The position numbers and the translations under genes were made by a program. This document shows positions 1 to 8,581 of a stretch of 64,000 nucleotides of DNA, one piece after another. The stretch comes from an uncultured Pelagibacteraceae bacterium. GTDB taxonomy: Bacteria > Pseudomonadota > Alphaproteobacteria > Pelagibacterales > Pelagibacteraceae. The notes below the pieces were generated by a model. The model did no database searches, was not told where the DNA came from, and saw only the letters and a program-made list of their open reading frames with translations. The DNA lies in the NCBI GenBank assembly GCA_902576115.1, contig CACGUE010000001.1, forward strand, positions 1 through 64,000, read 5' to 3'. The stretch's first letter is position 1. Each line of letters begins with the position of its first letter.

Positions 1-17
1 CGTCTATTTCTAGGCGG

Positions 18-722
18 ATGATTAACTCAAAATACTTTTTTAAAGGAATTCTTTGTGCAAAAGAATTCGATAGCCCTGCAATTGCTCTTGGATTAAGTTT
101 TTTAGCAATTGGAGCTTTATTAAAAAATTTAGGTTTTTCAATTCAAGAAAGTATTTTTTCTACCTTTTTAACTTATGCATTACCTGGCTCACTTGTGATG
201 GCAGAATCGATATTGATAGGAGTTTCATTACTTAATTTATTTTTTGCTGTTTGGTTGGTGAATGCAAGGTTGTATCCGATGACTGTATCTTTAATGCCAT
301 TATTAAAGCATCAAAGCCAACCGAGGTGGAAGTATTATCTTTCATGCCATTTTGTTGCGGTATCTTCGTGGTTAATCCTTAAAAATAATTATAAAGAAAT
401 TGAAAAAAAATATAGAGTTGACTTTTGGATTGGAATTGGAACTGCAACTTGGTTGATAGCAATTTTTTCAACGATCTTAGGTTATTACTCAGCTGATTTC
501 TTAAATAGAGAGATGATGATTGGACTCGCTATAATTAATCCAATTTATTTTACTTGCACAATGATAGGTGTAATGAAGTCTATACAATTAAATGTTTCAA
601 TAATTTTAGGAGCTATCTTAGGACCTTTATTTTATCTTATTAGCCCTGATTGGTGTGTTTTGATCGGTGGGTTTATAGCTGGAACTGTTGCTTTTGTAAT
701 AGGAGAGAAAAATGTCAGCTAA
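18..722 (+). CDS. azlC: AzlC family branched-chain amino acid exporter, large subunit
   Basis: Hydrophobic 234 aa protein with AzlC-like N-terminus (FFKGILCAKEFDSPAIALGLSFLAIGALLKNLGFS...), followed directly by an AzlD-size membrane protein. Confidence 0.8.
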   Translation: MINSKYFFKGILCAKEFDSPAIALGLSFLAIGALLKNLGFSIQESIFSTFLTYALPGSLVMAESILIGVSLLNLFFAVWLVNARLYPMTVSLMPLLKHQSQPRWKYYLSCHFVAVSSWLILKNNYKEIEKKYRVDFWIGIGTATWLIAIFSTILGYYSADFLNREMMIGLAIINPIYFTCTMIGVMKSIQLNVSIILGAILGPLFYLISPDWCVLIGGFIAGTVAFVIGEKNVS

Positions 723-1038
723 TATAGTTTTAATTATAGTTATTACTTCTTTAGCTACTTATATTTCAAGGTTTTTAGGAGCTTTTACATCTGAAATAAT
801 AGATGAAAATACTAAAATATATAGGTGGTTTAATTATTTAGCCTATTCGACATTGGCTGCTCTAATTTCTAGAATGATAATATTTCCAGCTGGTGCACTT
901 TCTGACAGTAATTATTTGTATAGATTTATTGTTGTGCTTTTAGCTATAATAATTTTTAGATTAACTAGAAATAATTTAGTTTACCCAACTTTATTCTCTG
1001 CTATCATTATGTTTTTATTAAGTAGCTTTACGATATAA
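712..1038 (+). CDS. azlD: AzlD family branched-chain amino acid transport protein
   Basis: 108 aa hydrophobic protein with ITSLATYISRFLGAF; overlaps the azlC-like gene by 11 nt. Confidence 0.75.
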   Translation: MSANIVLIIVITSLATYISRFLGAFTSEIIDENTKIYRWFNYLAYSTLAALISRMIIFPAGALSDSNYLYRFIVVLLAIIIFRLTRNNLVYPTLFSAIIMFLLSSFTI

Positions 1039-1545
1039 ATGAAAAAAATTATTTTACTATTCTTCTTGGTTTTAATACCAGTTATATCACACGCAGCATG
1101 TGATGATCCTTTAACCGATGGTGTTGATTATACTAACTGTAGATTTTCAGATGGACAAGATTTACAAGGCAGCTATTTGCCTAACTCAAATTTATCATTT
1201 GCAAGTTTTATACAAGTAAATTTTGATAAAAGTATTATGATGACATCAAATTTGTCATTTGGAACTTTTCCAGAGTCATCATTTGTAAGAGCTAACTTAT
1301 ATGAATCAACTCTCGTAGGCGGAAATTTTGAAAAAGCTAATTTTACAGGAGCAAATATGACAAGGGTTGATTTTATGGGTTCAACGTTAATTGAAGCAAA
1401 TTTTCAAAATGCAAATCTAATGGAAGCTAATTTTACCTCATCAAATATGACCAATGCTAACTTTGATGGAGCAAATTTAATCGGAGCTACATGGACCAAT
1501 GGTGAAACATGTGGACCAAATTCAATTGGAGTTTGTAATAAATAA
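1039..1545 (+). CDS. Secreted pentapeptide-repeat protein
   Basis: Signal peptide (MKKIILLFFLVLIPVISHAA) followed by A(N/D)LxxANF-type pentapeptide repeats. Confidence 0.85.
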   Translation: MKKIILLFFLVLIPVISHAACDDPLTDGVDYTNCRFSDGQDLQGSYLPNSNLSFASFIQVNFDKSIMMTSNLSFGTFPESSFVRANLYESTLVGGNFEKANFTGANMTRVDFMGSTLIEANFQNANLMEANFTSSNMTNANFDGANLIGATWTNGETCGPNSIGVCNK

Positions 1546-1550
1546 TTATA

Positions 1551-2471
1551 ATGGATAGCTTAGATACTATTCAAGGGTTTGATATTTCATTTAGTGACTA
1601 TTCCAAAAGAATAATAAATATTAAAATTGAAGATGAAATTATAGATAAATTAATATTTCCTTTTAAAAAATTTGATATTACAGCTCTTGAATATAAACCT
1701 TTTACTAGATTTACACTTGCAAAATCTTTAGATGATTCTACGGGGGGAAAGCTAGGAAAATTTATAAACTCTGTTTTAAGAGATAGAGATACTGGCTGTT
1801 TTATTATAGGACCTAAAAATAAATCCAAAAAAATTGATAATAATTTTCTTATCAAACTATCAACAGCTGTAACACACTTACTTGGTAATCCAAATTTTGA
1901 CTCAATGGCTGGAAAATATTATGCGAGATTTCACGTTAAACATGAGGACAATAGCGACTCATATCTTAGAAAAGCGTATACCAATATGGATCTTCATACT
2001 GATGGAACTTACGTCAAAGAAAAAACTGATTGGTTATTAATGTTAAAAATGGAGGAAGAAAATGTTCAAGGAGGTGAAACTGCAATGTTACATCTTGATG
2101 ATTGGGAACATTTAGATAGCTTAACTAATGATAAAGTTGGAAAACAAAACTTTTTATGGGGTTCTCCAAAAAGTAAAAATGTTGATTACAAGGTGGAACA
2201 TCCTGTTTTTTCAGAAGACGAAAATGGAAAACCACAAATTTCTTACATAGACCAATTTCCGGAACCCAAAAATATGGAACAAGGACTATTTCTACAAAAA
2301 TTATCAGACTCTTTAGAAGGAAGTCAAAAAAAGATTGTAATGCCTTTACCAGTTGGCTTTTCAGTAGTTGCAAATAACTATTTCTGGCTTCATGGTAGAA
2401 AACCATTTGTAGAAAATAAAAAATTATCAAGAGAATTACTAAGAATTAGAGGTTCTTTTTTTACTAATTAA
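1551..2471 (+). CDS. glaH: CsiD/GlaH-like Fe(II)/2-oxoglutarate dioxygenase (glutarate hydroxylase family)
   Basis: Close motif match to CsiD: ALEYKPFTRF, AVTHLLGNPNFDSMAGKYYARFHVKHEDNSDSYLR, HTDGTYV (HxD), LHLDDWEHLD, YIDQFPEPK, NNYFWLHGR...RELLRIRG. Confidence 0.8.
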   Translation: MDSLDTIQGFDISFSDYSKRIINIKIEDEIIDKLIFPFKKFDITALEYKPFTRFTLAKSLDDSTGGKLGKFINSVLRDRDTGCFIIGPKNKSKKIDNNFLIKLSTAVTHLLGNPNFDSMAGKYYARFHVKHEDNSDSYLRKAYTNMDLHTDGTYVKEKTDWLLMLKMEEENVQGGETAMLHLDDWEHLDSLTNDKVGKQNFLWGSPKSKNVDYKVEHPVFSEDENGKPQISYIDQFPEPKNMEQGLFLQKLSDSLEGSQKKIVMPLPVGFSVVANNYFWLHGRKPFVENKKLSRELLRIRGSFFTN

Positions 2472-2504
2472 TTAATTTTAGTGATAATAATCACTTAGTT
2501 TATC

Positions 2505-3278
2505 ATGAAAATCGGATTTATTGGTACAGGACATATTTCAAAATCAGTAATCAATGGAATACTGGGGTCAAGATTAAAAATTAATAAAATAATTATTTCA
2601 AAGAGAAATTCAAAAATTTCAAGTGAACTTAAAAGAAAAAGTAAAAAGATAAAAATATCTACTGATAATCAGGATATTATAAATCAATCAAATTGGGTTT
2701 TTTTAGCCGTAACACCAACGATTGGAAAAATTATTCTTCCAAAACTAAAATTTAAAAAAGGTCAAACGATAGTAAGTTTTATATCAACTATAAAAATGGC
2801 TGAATTAAAAAAATATATTAAAGTTAAAACTAAGATTATTAGAGCAATTCCATTACCTCCAATTTCCATAAGAAAAGGACCGGTGCCAATTTTTCCACCA
2901 GATAAACAAGTTAGAAATTTTTTTAATAAGCTTGGCACATCTATTGAAATAAAAAATGAAAACCTATCACTAAATTTTTGGTCAACTTCATCAATGATGG
3001 CGCCATTTTATGAATTACTACAAACTCTGAGTGAATGGTTAGTAAAAAAGGGAATTAATAGAAGTGACTCTCAAAAGTATATTACTTCTTTATTTATTGC
3101 TTTATCTGAGGATGCAAAAATTAATTCAAATAAAGATTTAAAAATACTTGTTAAAAATTCACAAACCCCAAAAGGTTTAAATGAACAAGCTGTTAAAGAA
3201 TTAAGAAAACTTGGGTTTTACAAATTACTAAATAAAACAGCAAACAGCGTTTTAAATAGATTAAAAAAAAGTAAGTAA
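2505..3278 (+). CDS. Pyrroline-5-carboxylate reductase-like NAD(P)-binding protein (divergent)
   Basis: N-terminal Rossmann motif MKIGFIGTGHIS, VFLAVTPTIGKIIL and RAIPLPPIS; the usual ProC SPGGTT motif is replaced by TPKGLNEQ. Confidence 0.65.
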   Translation: MKIGFIGTGHISKSVINGILGSRLKINKIIISKRNSKISSELKRKSKKIKISTDNQDIINQSNWVFLAVTPTIGKIILPKLKFKKGQTIVSFISTIKMAELKKYIKVKTKIIRAIPLPPISIRKGPVPIFPPDKQVRNFFNKLGTSIEIKNENLSLNFWSTSSMMAPFYELLQTLSEWLVKKGINRSDSQKYITSLFIALSEDAKINSNKDLKILVKNSQTPKGLNEQAVKELRKLGFYKLLNKTANSVLNRLKKSK

Positions 3279-3279
3279 A

Positions 3280-4068
3280 ATGTCTGATAATATCCTACAG
3301 GTAAATAATCTTACAAAGTTATTTGGAGGACTCGCCGCAGTATCAAATTGCTCATTAAATATTAGATCAGGCTCAATCACTGGAATAATTGGACCAAACG
3401 GTTCAGGAAAAACAACATTATTTAATTTAATAGCTGGAAATTTAAAATCTAATGATGGAGAGGTAATATTTAATGATGAAAATATTACTGATGTACCATC
3501 GCATGAGTTGTTTGGCAGAGGATTATTGAGGACATTTCAAATTGCACATGAATTTTCAAACTTAACAGTATTAGAAAACTTAATGATGGTGCCTTCAAAT
3601 CAAAGTGGAGAAAATTTATTAAATGCACTTATTAAGCCTGGACTAGTTAAAAAAGAGGAAAAAGTTATTAGAGAAAAAGCCTATGAGGTTGTAGATTTTC
3701 TTAATTTAACACATTTAGCTAATGAAAGAGCTGGAAACCTTTCGGGTGGACAAAAAAAATTATTAGAATTAGGACGAACCATGATGGTTGATGCAAAATT
3801 AGTTTTACTTGATGAAGTGGGAGCTGGAGTTAATCGAACACTTTTAAAAGATTTAGGAACTGCAATATTAAAATTGAATAAAGAAAAAAATTATACTTTT
3901 TGTATGATAGAGCATGATATAGATTTTATAAGCAGAATGTGTGATCCGGTAATAGTAATGGCAGATGGTTCAGTTTTATTTGAAGGAACATCTGAAGAAG
4001 TGAAAAAAAACGAAAAAGTAATTGAGAGTTATTTAGGAAAGTCAAACTTAACAAAAAAAGAAAATTAA
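3280..4068 (+). CDS. livG: Branched-chain amino acid/amide-type ABC transporter ATP-binding protein (LivG-like)
   Basis: Walker A GPNGSGKTT, signature LSGGQKK, Walker B LVLLDEV; next to LivF/H/M-like genes. Confidence 0.88.
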   Translation: MSDNILQVNNLTKLFGGLAAVSNCSLNIRSGSITGIIGPNGSGKTTLFNLIAGNLKSNDGEVIFNDENITDVPSHELFGRGLLRTFQIAHEFSNLTVLENLMMVPSNQSGENLLNALIKPGLVKKEEKVIREKAYEVVDFLNLTHLANERAGNLSGGQKKLLELGRTMMVDAKLVLLDEVGAGVNRTLLKDLGTAILKLNKEKNYTFCMIEHDIDFISRMCDPVIVMADGSVLFEGTSEEVKKNEKVIESYLGKSNLTKKEN

Positions 4069-4775
4069 TGGCATACTTTGAAGGAGTAAAAATGACTGCA
4101 GGTTATGGGGATGGCCCTGATATTATTAGTTCATGTTCCATAACTGCCAATAGGGGAGAGATAGTTGCTATTCTAGGTCCAAATGGAGCTGGTAAATCAA
4201 CAGCTATGAAAGCAATGCTAGGATTATTAAAATTAAAATCAGGATCTGTAACTTTGGATAGTGAAGATATTTCAAATATTAATCCTCAAGATAGAGTAAA
4301 AAAGGGAATTTCATTTGTTCCACAAACAAGAAATGTATTTGCAGAATTAACTGTTAGAGAAAATTTAGAGATTGGTGGCTTTTTGACAGAAGGTAGTTTA
4401 GAAAACAAAATTGAGAGTATTTATAGTTTATTTCCAATCTTAAGTGAAAAAAAATCCCAAGTCGTTGGACAATTATCTGGTGGACAACGTCAGCAAGTGG
4501 CGCTTGGAAGAGCTTTAATGAGTGATCCATCAGTTCTTATGTTAGATGAGCCCACAGCTGGAGTTTCTCCAATTGTAATGGATGAATTGTTTGAACATAT
4601 AATCAAAGTTAAAAAAACAAATGTTGCCGTTATTATGGTTGAGCAAAACGCAAAGCAAGCATTAAGTATTTCAGATCGAGGCTATGTATTGGTAACTGGT
4701 CAAAATAAATTTGAGGGGTCCGGTAACGATTTACTTGAGGATCCCGAGGTTCGTAGATCATTTTTGGGAGCATAA
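4068..4775 (+). CDS. livF: ABC transporter ATP-binding protein (LivF-like)
   Basis: Walker A GPNGAGKST, signature LSGGQRQQ, Walker B VLMLDEPTAG. Confidence 0.88.
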   Translation: MAYFEGVKMTAGYGDGPDIISSCSITANRGEIVAILGPNGAGKSTAMKAMLGLLKLKSGSVTLDSEDISNINPQDRVKKGISFVPQTRNVFAELTVRENLEIGGFLTEGSLENKIESIYSLFPILSEKKSQVVGQLSGGQRQQVALGRALMSDPSVLMLDEPTAGVSPIVMDELFEHIIKVKKTNVAVIMVEQNAKQALSISDRGYVLVTGQNKFEGSGNDLLEDPEVRRSFLGA

Positions 4776-5785
4776 TGGATTTCTTAAATGCAATAATTGT
4801 ACTTCTTAATTTTACGGTAATACCGGCGTTAGCTTATGGTTCACAATTAGCTTTAGGCGCTATTTTTGTTACTTTAATTTATGCAGTTTTAAGATTCGCT
4901 AATTTTGCAACTGGAGACATGATGTCATTTGGAACAATGTTCGCAGTTATTCTTACATATTATTTTCAATCTTTAGGTATTGGATTAGGTGTTTTACCAA
5001 CAGCACTTTTAACAATTCCTTTTGCAATCTTAATGATGATTTTATACATGTTAATCATAGACAAATTTGTTTTCAGTTATTATAGGATAAAAAAAAGTCC
5101 TCCAGTTCAGTTTGCAATGGTTAGTGTAGGGGTAATGTTTGTCACTCAAGCCTTAATTAGAATAATCATTGGACCATCTGATAGAATATTTTTAGATGGT
5201 GAAAAATTTATACTTAAAGCAACAGAATTTAAAGAAATGACAGGTCTTGCTGAAGGTATAACTTTAAAATCAACACAAGCAATAACAATCATTGTAACGT
5301 TAATTGTTGTTTCAATAATGTTTTGGTTTTTAAATAGAACAAAAACAGGCACAAGTATGAGAGCTTATTCAGACAATGAAGATTTAGCATTATTGTCTGG
5401 TATAGATCCTAAAAGAGTTGTTTTGATAACTTGGGTGATTGCAGGAATTTTGGCTACTATTGGTGGAGTATTATATGGTTTAGATAAAAGTTATAGACCT
5501 TTCGTTTATTTTAATAATATGCTTCCAATATTTGCAGCGGCAATTGTTGGAGGAATAGGAAATCCGTTTGGAGCTTTCTTAGGTGGATATGTCATAGCTT
5601 TTGCAGAAATATTTGTAACTTATGCTTACAAAAGATTTATTTCATATCTATTACCCGAACATCTCGAACCAGATACTTTACTTCAATTATTATCTACAGA
5701 TTATAAATTTGCTGTTTCATTCTCAATTTTAGTAATTGTTTTGTTAATAAGGCCGTCAGGTATCTTTAAAGGAAAAGTTATATGA
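4775..5785 (+). CDS. livH: Branched-chain-type ABC transporter permease (LivH-like)
   Basis: LivH-like membrane protein (GSQLALGAIFVTLIYAVLRFANFATGDMMSFG, AAAIVGGIGNPFGAFLGG). Confidence 0.85.
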   Translation: MDFLNAIIVLLNFTVIPALAYGSQLALGAIFVTLIYAVLRFANFATGDMMSFGTMFAVILTYYFQSLGIGLGVLPTALLTIPFAILMMILYMLIIDKFVFSYYRIKKSPPVQFAMVSVGVMFVTQALIRIIIGPSDRIFLDGEKFILKATEFKEMTGLAEGITLKSTQAITIIVTLIVVSIMFWFLNRTKTGTSMRAYSDNEDLALLSGIDPKRVVLITWVIAGILATIGGVLYGLDKSYRPFVYFNNMLPIFAAAIVGGIGNPFGAFLGGYVIAFAEIFVTYAYKRFISYLLPEHLEPDTLLQLLSTDYKFAVSFSILVIVLLIRPSGIFKGKVI

Positions 5786-7152
5786 AGAATTATAAAAACG
5801 TCATAGCCGCATATTCTATCATGTTATTTTTAATAATTATGGTAGGGATATTTCAATCCTGGTCTATTGCATTAACTATTTTAAATTATTGTTTAATTTC
5901 TGCAGTTATGACAATTGGAGCAAATATACAATGGGGTTATGCTGGATTAATTAATTTTGGTATAATGGGATATACAGCATTAGGAGGATTAGCTGTAGTC
6001 TTGGTTTCGGTTGAACCAGTCAAAAAAGCTTGGCAAGTTGGAGGCTTAAATATTTTAGCTTGTATATGGATAATTATTGCAATTATCTTTGTAGTTAAAT
6101 TTATACTAAATAGATTTGATAAGTCTAAATTAAGAAATTACTCAGTAGTTTCTGTAATTCTAGGTGGAATAATTCTGTTAAGAATAACTGCGGCACCAGG
6201 CATTGAAGCCATCGAGGCAATAGATCCAGCAAAGACAGGTTTTTTAGGAGGAATGGGATTACCAGTTTTATTATCTTGGATATTTGGAGCATTACTAGCA
6301 GGAGGACTTGCTTTTATAATTGGAAAAATTGCCCTTGGTCTCCGAGCTGACTATTTAGCAATTGCAACATTATTAATTGCAGAAATTATAGTTTCAATAA
6401 TTAAGCATGAGGAGTGGCTTGCAAGAGGAGTTAAAAATGTTACAGGTTTAAAAAGACCAGCGCCATACGAGATTGATCTGCAAGCCTCAGAATGGTTTGT
6501 TAATTTAGTTGCAAAATTTCATTCAACAAAATTAAATTTAATAAATTCAGCCTCTGAAAAGCAAGAGGCTTTAACTCAAATGGTAATTGAAGCCTCATCT
6601 ATCTACGTAAAACTTTGCTTTTCTGGTTTATTTTTTACGGTTGTTATTATTTTATTAATACTGACACAGAAGGCTCTATATTCCCCTTGGGGTAGAAAAA
6701 TGAGAGCTATAAGAGATAATGAGGTTGCAGCAAGTGCAATGGGTAAAAACGTTGTTAAAGAGCATCTACTTATTTTTATTTTAGGATCTGCAATTGTTGG
6801 TTTGGCTGGAGCTATGATGGTTACAAATGATGGATTATTTACACCAACTAGCTATAGGCCAATGAGATACACTTTTGTAATATGGGTAATGGTAATTGTT
6901 GGAGGAACAGGCAACAACTTTGGGGCAATTTTAGGAGGATTTGTAGTTTGGTTTTTATGGGTTGAAGCTGCTCCTATAGCATTATTTTTAATAAATTTAT
7001 TTACAGCACATCTGCCAGAAACTAATTCAGTTAAAGTTCATTTAATCGAAAGTGCACCATATTTCAGATTTTTAGTTATAGGAATTGGCTTATTACTAAT
7101 TATGAGGTTTAGACCCCAAGGAATTATACCTGAAAAAATAGTTAAACAATAA
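5782..7152 (+). CDS. livM: Branched-chain-type ABC transporter permease (LivM-like)
   Basis: LivM-like (GYAGLINFGIMGYTALGG, LGLRADYLAIATLLIAEII, GRKMRAIRDNEVAASAMGKN); 4-nt overlap with the livH-like gene. Confidence 0.85.
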   Translation: MKNYKNVIAAYSIMLFLIIMVGIFQSWSIALTILNYCLISAVMTIGANIQWGYAGLINFGIMGYTALGGLAVVLVSVEPVKKAWQVGGLNILACIWIIIAIIFVVKFILNRFDKSKLRNYSVVSVILGGIILLRITAAPGIEAIEAIDPAKTGFLGGMGLPVLLSWIFGALLAGGLAFIIGKIALGLRADYLAIATLLIAEIIVSIIKHEEWLARGVKNVTGLKRPAPYEIDLQASEWFVNLVAKFHSTKLNLINSASEKQEALTQMVIEASSIYVKLCFSGLFFTVVIILLILTQKALYSPWGRKMRAIRDNEVAASAMGKNVVKEHLLIFILGSAIVGLAGAMMVTNDGLFTPTSYRPMRYTFVIWVMVIVGGTGNNFGAILGGFVVWFLWVEAAPIALFLINLFTAHLPETNSVKVHLIESAPYFRFLVIGIGLLLIMRFRPQGIIPEKIVKQ

Positions 7153-7220
7153 TGTATTATATATTGCTTGGTATTTTTATTGGTCTAGTCTTGTATTTAG
7201 GAGATAAATATTTATTTTAA
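7152..7220 (+). CDS. Candidate 22-aa single-TM small protein (MYYILLGIFIGLVLYLGDKYLF)
   Basis: ATG overlaps the livM-like stop (TAATG); ends 3 nt before the terminator stem; below the ORF-track size cutoff. Confidence 0.45.
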   Translation: MYYILLGIFIGLVLYLGDKYLF

Positions 7221-7223
7221 GGC

Positions 7224-7260
7224 AAAAACCCCAACAATATTTTTGTTGGGGTTTTTTTTT
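7224..7260. terminator. Bidirectional intrinsic terminator between the convergent livM-like and livK-like genes
   Basis: Perfect 14-bp stem AAAAACCCCAACAA / TTGTTGGGGTTTTT with 5-nt loop, T-tract on the + side and A-tract (U-tract) on the - side. Confidence 0.92.
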
Positions 7261-7262
7261 AA

Positions 7263-8453
7263 TTATCTTTGCTTTACATCCACAAACTTCCCACCTTTTA
7301 CTTCAAACTCAAGGAATGATCCGTTTGCTTCACCAACGTCAGTAAGTTCTACGTCAGTAGCTCCTTCATAATTTACTGCTTTACCTTTAGCTAATAAATC
7401 AAGTGCTTTTTTTAATTCACCTGGATAAATTTTTGTTCCAGGAGCATTTGCAACTGACATCACATTTTTTTGAACCGTAGCTCTATCAGCTTTTCCACCT
7501 GCCTGCATTGATAACACTATAAGGGCTGCAGCGTCATAGGACTGACCTGTAAAAGGTCCAGCAGAGTCTATACCTGCATTTTTAGCATAATCTGTAAAAA
7601 TATTTGCACCTTTGCTCATTGATCCAGGTCTAGAACCAAATGATTTATTTAAATCATTCCCAAATCTTTTTGTCAGAGATTCACCATACATTCCATCAGA
7701 CAAAACAAATTTATCAAATGCGCCAGAGTCCAAAGAACCTTGAATTATACTTCCACCTGCTTGATCAAGATATCCTAGAACAGCCAATGCCTCTCCACCT
7801 GCAGCAGCTAGTGTAGCAACTTCAGCACCGTAATCTGCCTTACCTTCTTCGTGAGCAGTTACAGCTGTTACTTTAATGCCAAGTGATTTTACAAAAGACT
7901 CGTAAACATCTGCTAATCCTTTTCCATAATCATTATTTGTATAAGTTATAGCAACGCTCTTAACTTTTCTATCCTTTGTGATTTTTGCTAAGATTTCACC
8001 TCCTCTGGCATCAGACGGAGCTGTTCTAAAGAAATACCCATTATCATTTATTGATGTTAATGCTGGGGACGTTGCGGATGGAGATATCATTACTACTCCA
8101 TTAGGAATCGCAGCGTTATCAGCTATTGCAGTTGTTACACCTGAACAATCTGCACCCATTATTGCAACTACACCACCATCAATTAAACCTTGAGCAGCAG
8201 TTGTTCCAGCAGCAGAGTCAGCACAAGTTGAGTCTCCTCTCATTGCCTTAATATATTTTCCACCTAGTAATGAGCCTGAATCTGAAGCTTCTTTAAAAGC
8301 AAGTTCTGCAGAAGCAGCCATTGCAGGTGTTAGGGTTTCAATTGGACCAGTAAATCCTAAAATAATACCCATTTTAATTCCATGCCCATCTGAAAAAGCT
8401 TTTGAAGTAAAGCTTAAGATAAACACGAATATACCTATTAATAATTTTTTCAT
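7263..8453 (-). CDS. livK: ABC transporter substrate-binding protein, branched-chain amino acid/amide type
   Basis: Signal peptide; periplasmic binding fold sequence IKMGIILGFTGPIETLTPAMAASAELAFKEA...; convergent with LivGFHM-like genes. Confidence 0.85.
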   Translation of the reverse strand: MKKLLIGIFVFILSFTSKAFSDGHGIKMGIILGFTGPIETLTPAMAASAELAFKEASDSGSLLGGKYIKAMRGDSTCADSAAGTTAAQGLIDGGVVAIMGADCSGVTTAIADNAAIPNGVVMISPSATSPALTSINDNGYFFRTAPSDARGGEILAKITKDRKVKSVAITYTNNDYGKGLADVYESFVKSLGIKVTAVTAHEEGKADYGAEVATLAAAGGEALAVLGYLDQAGGSIIQGSLDSGAFDKFVLSDGMYGESLTKRFGNDLNKSFGSRPGSMSKGANIFTDYAKNAGIDSAGPFTGQSYDAAALIVLSMQAGGKADRATVQKNVMSVANAPGTKIYPGELKKALDLLAKGKAVNYEGATDVELTDVGEANGSFLEFEVKGGKFVDVKQR

Positions 8454-8581
8454 ATTTTCCCTTTAATTGTTAACAATTTATATATTTAAAATTAAATCTT
8501 ATTGGATTATTTTTTCAATGACAATTTTGTCTAATATTTAAAGAATTATTAGTTTATTTTAATAATATTTTTATTTTTTCT

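Noticed and set aside
1598-1855. 85-aa minus-strand ORF inside the CsiD-like gene (also 2125-2430)
   Set aside because: Antisense to a strongly supported gene, no recognisable motif.
2480-2495. Short inverted repeat AGTGAT-AATA-ATCACT before the ProC-like gene
   Set aside because: Only 6-bp AT-rich arms, no T-tract; could easily be chance.
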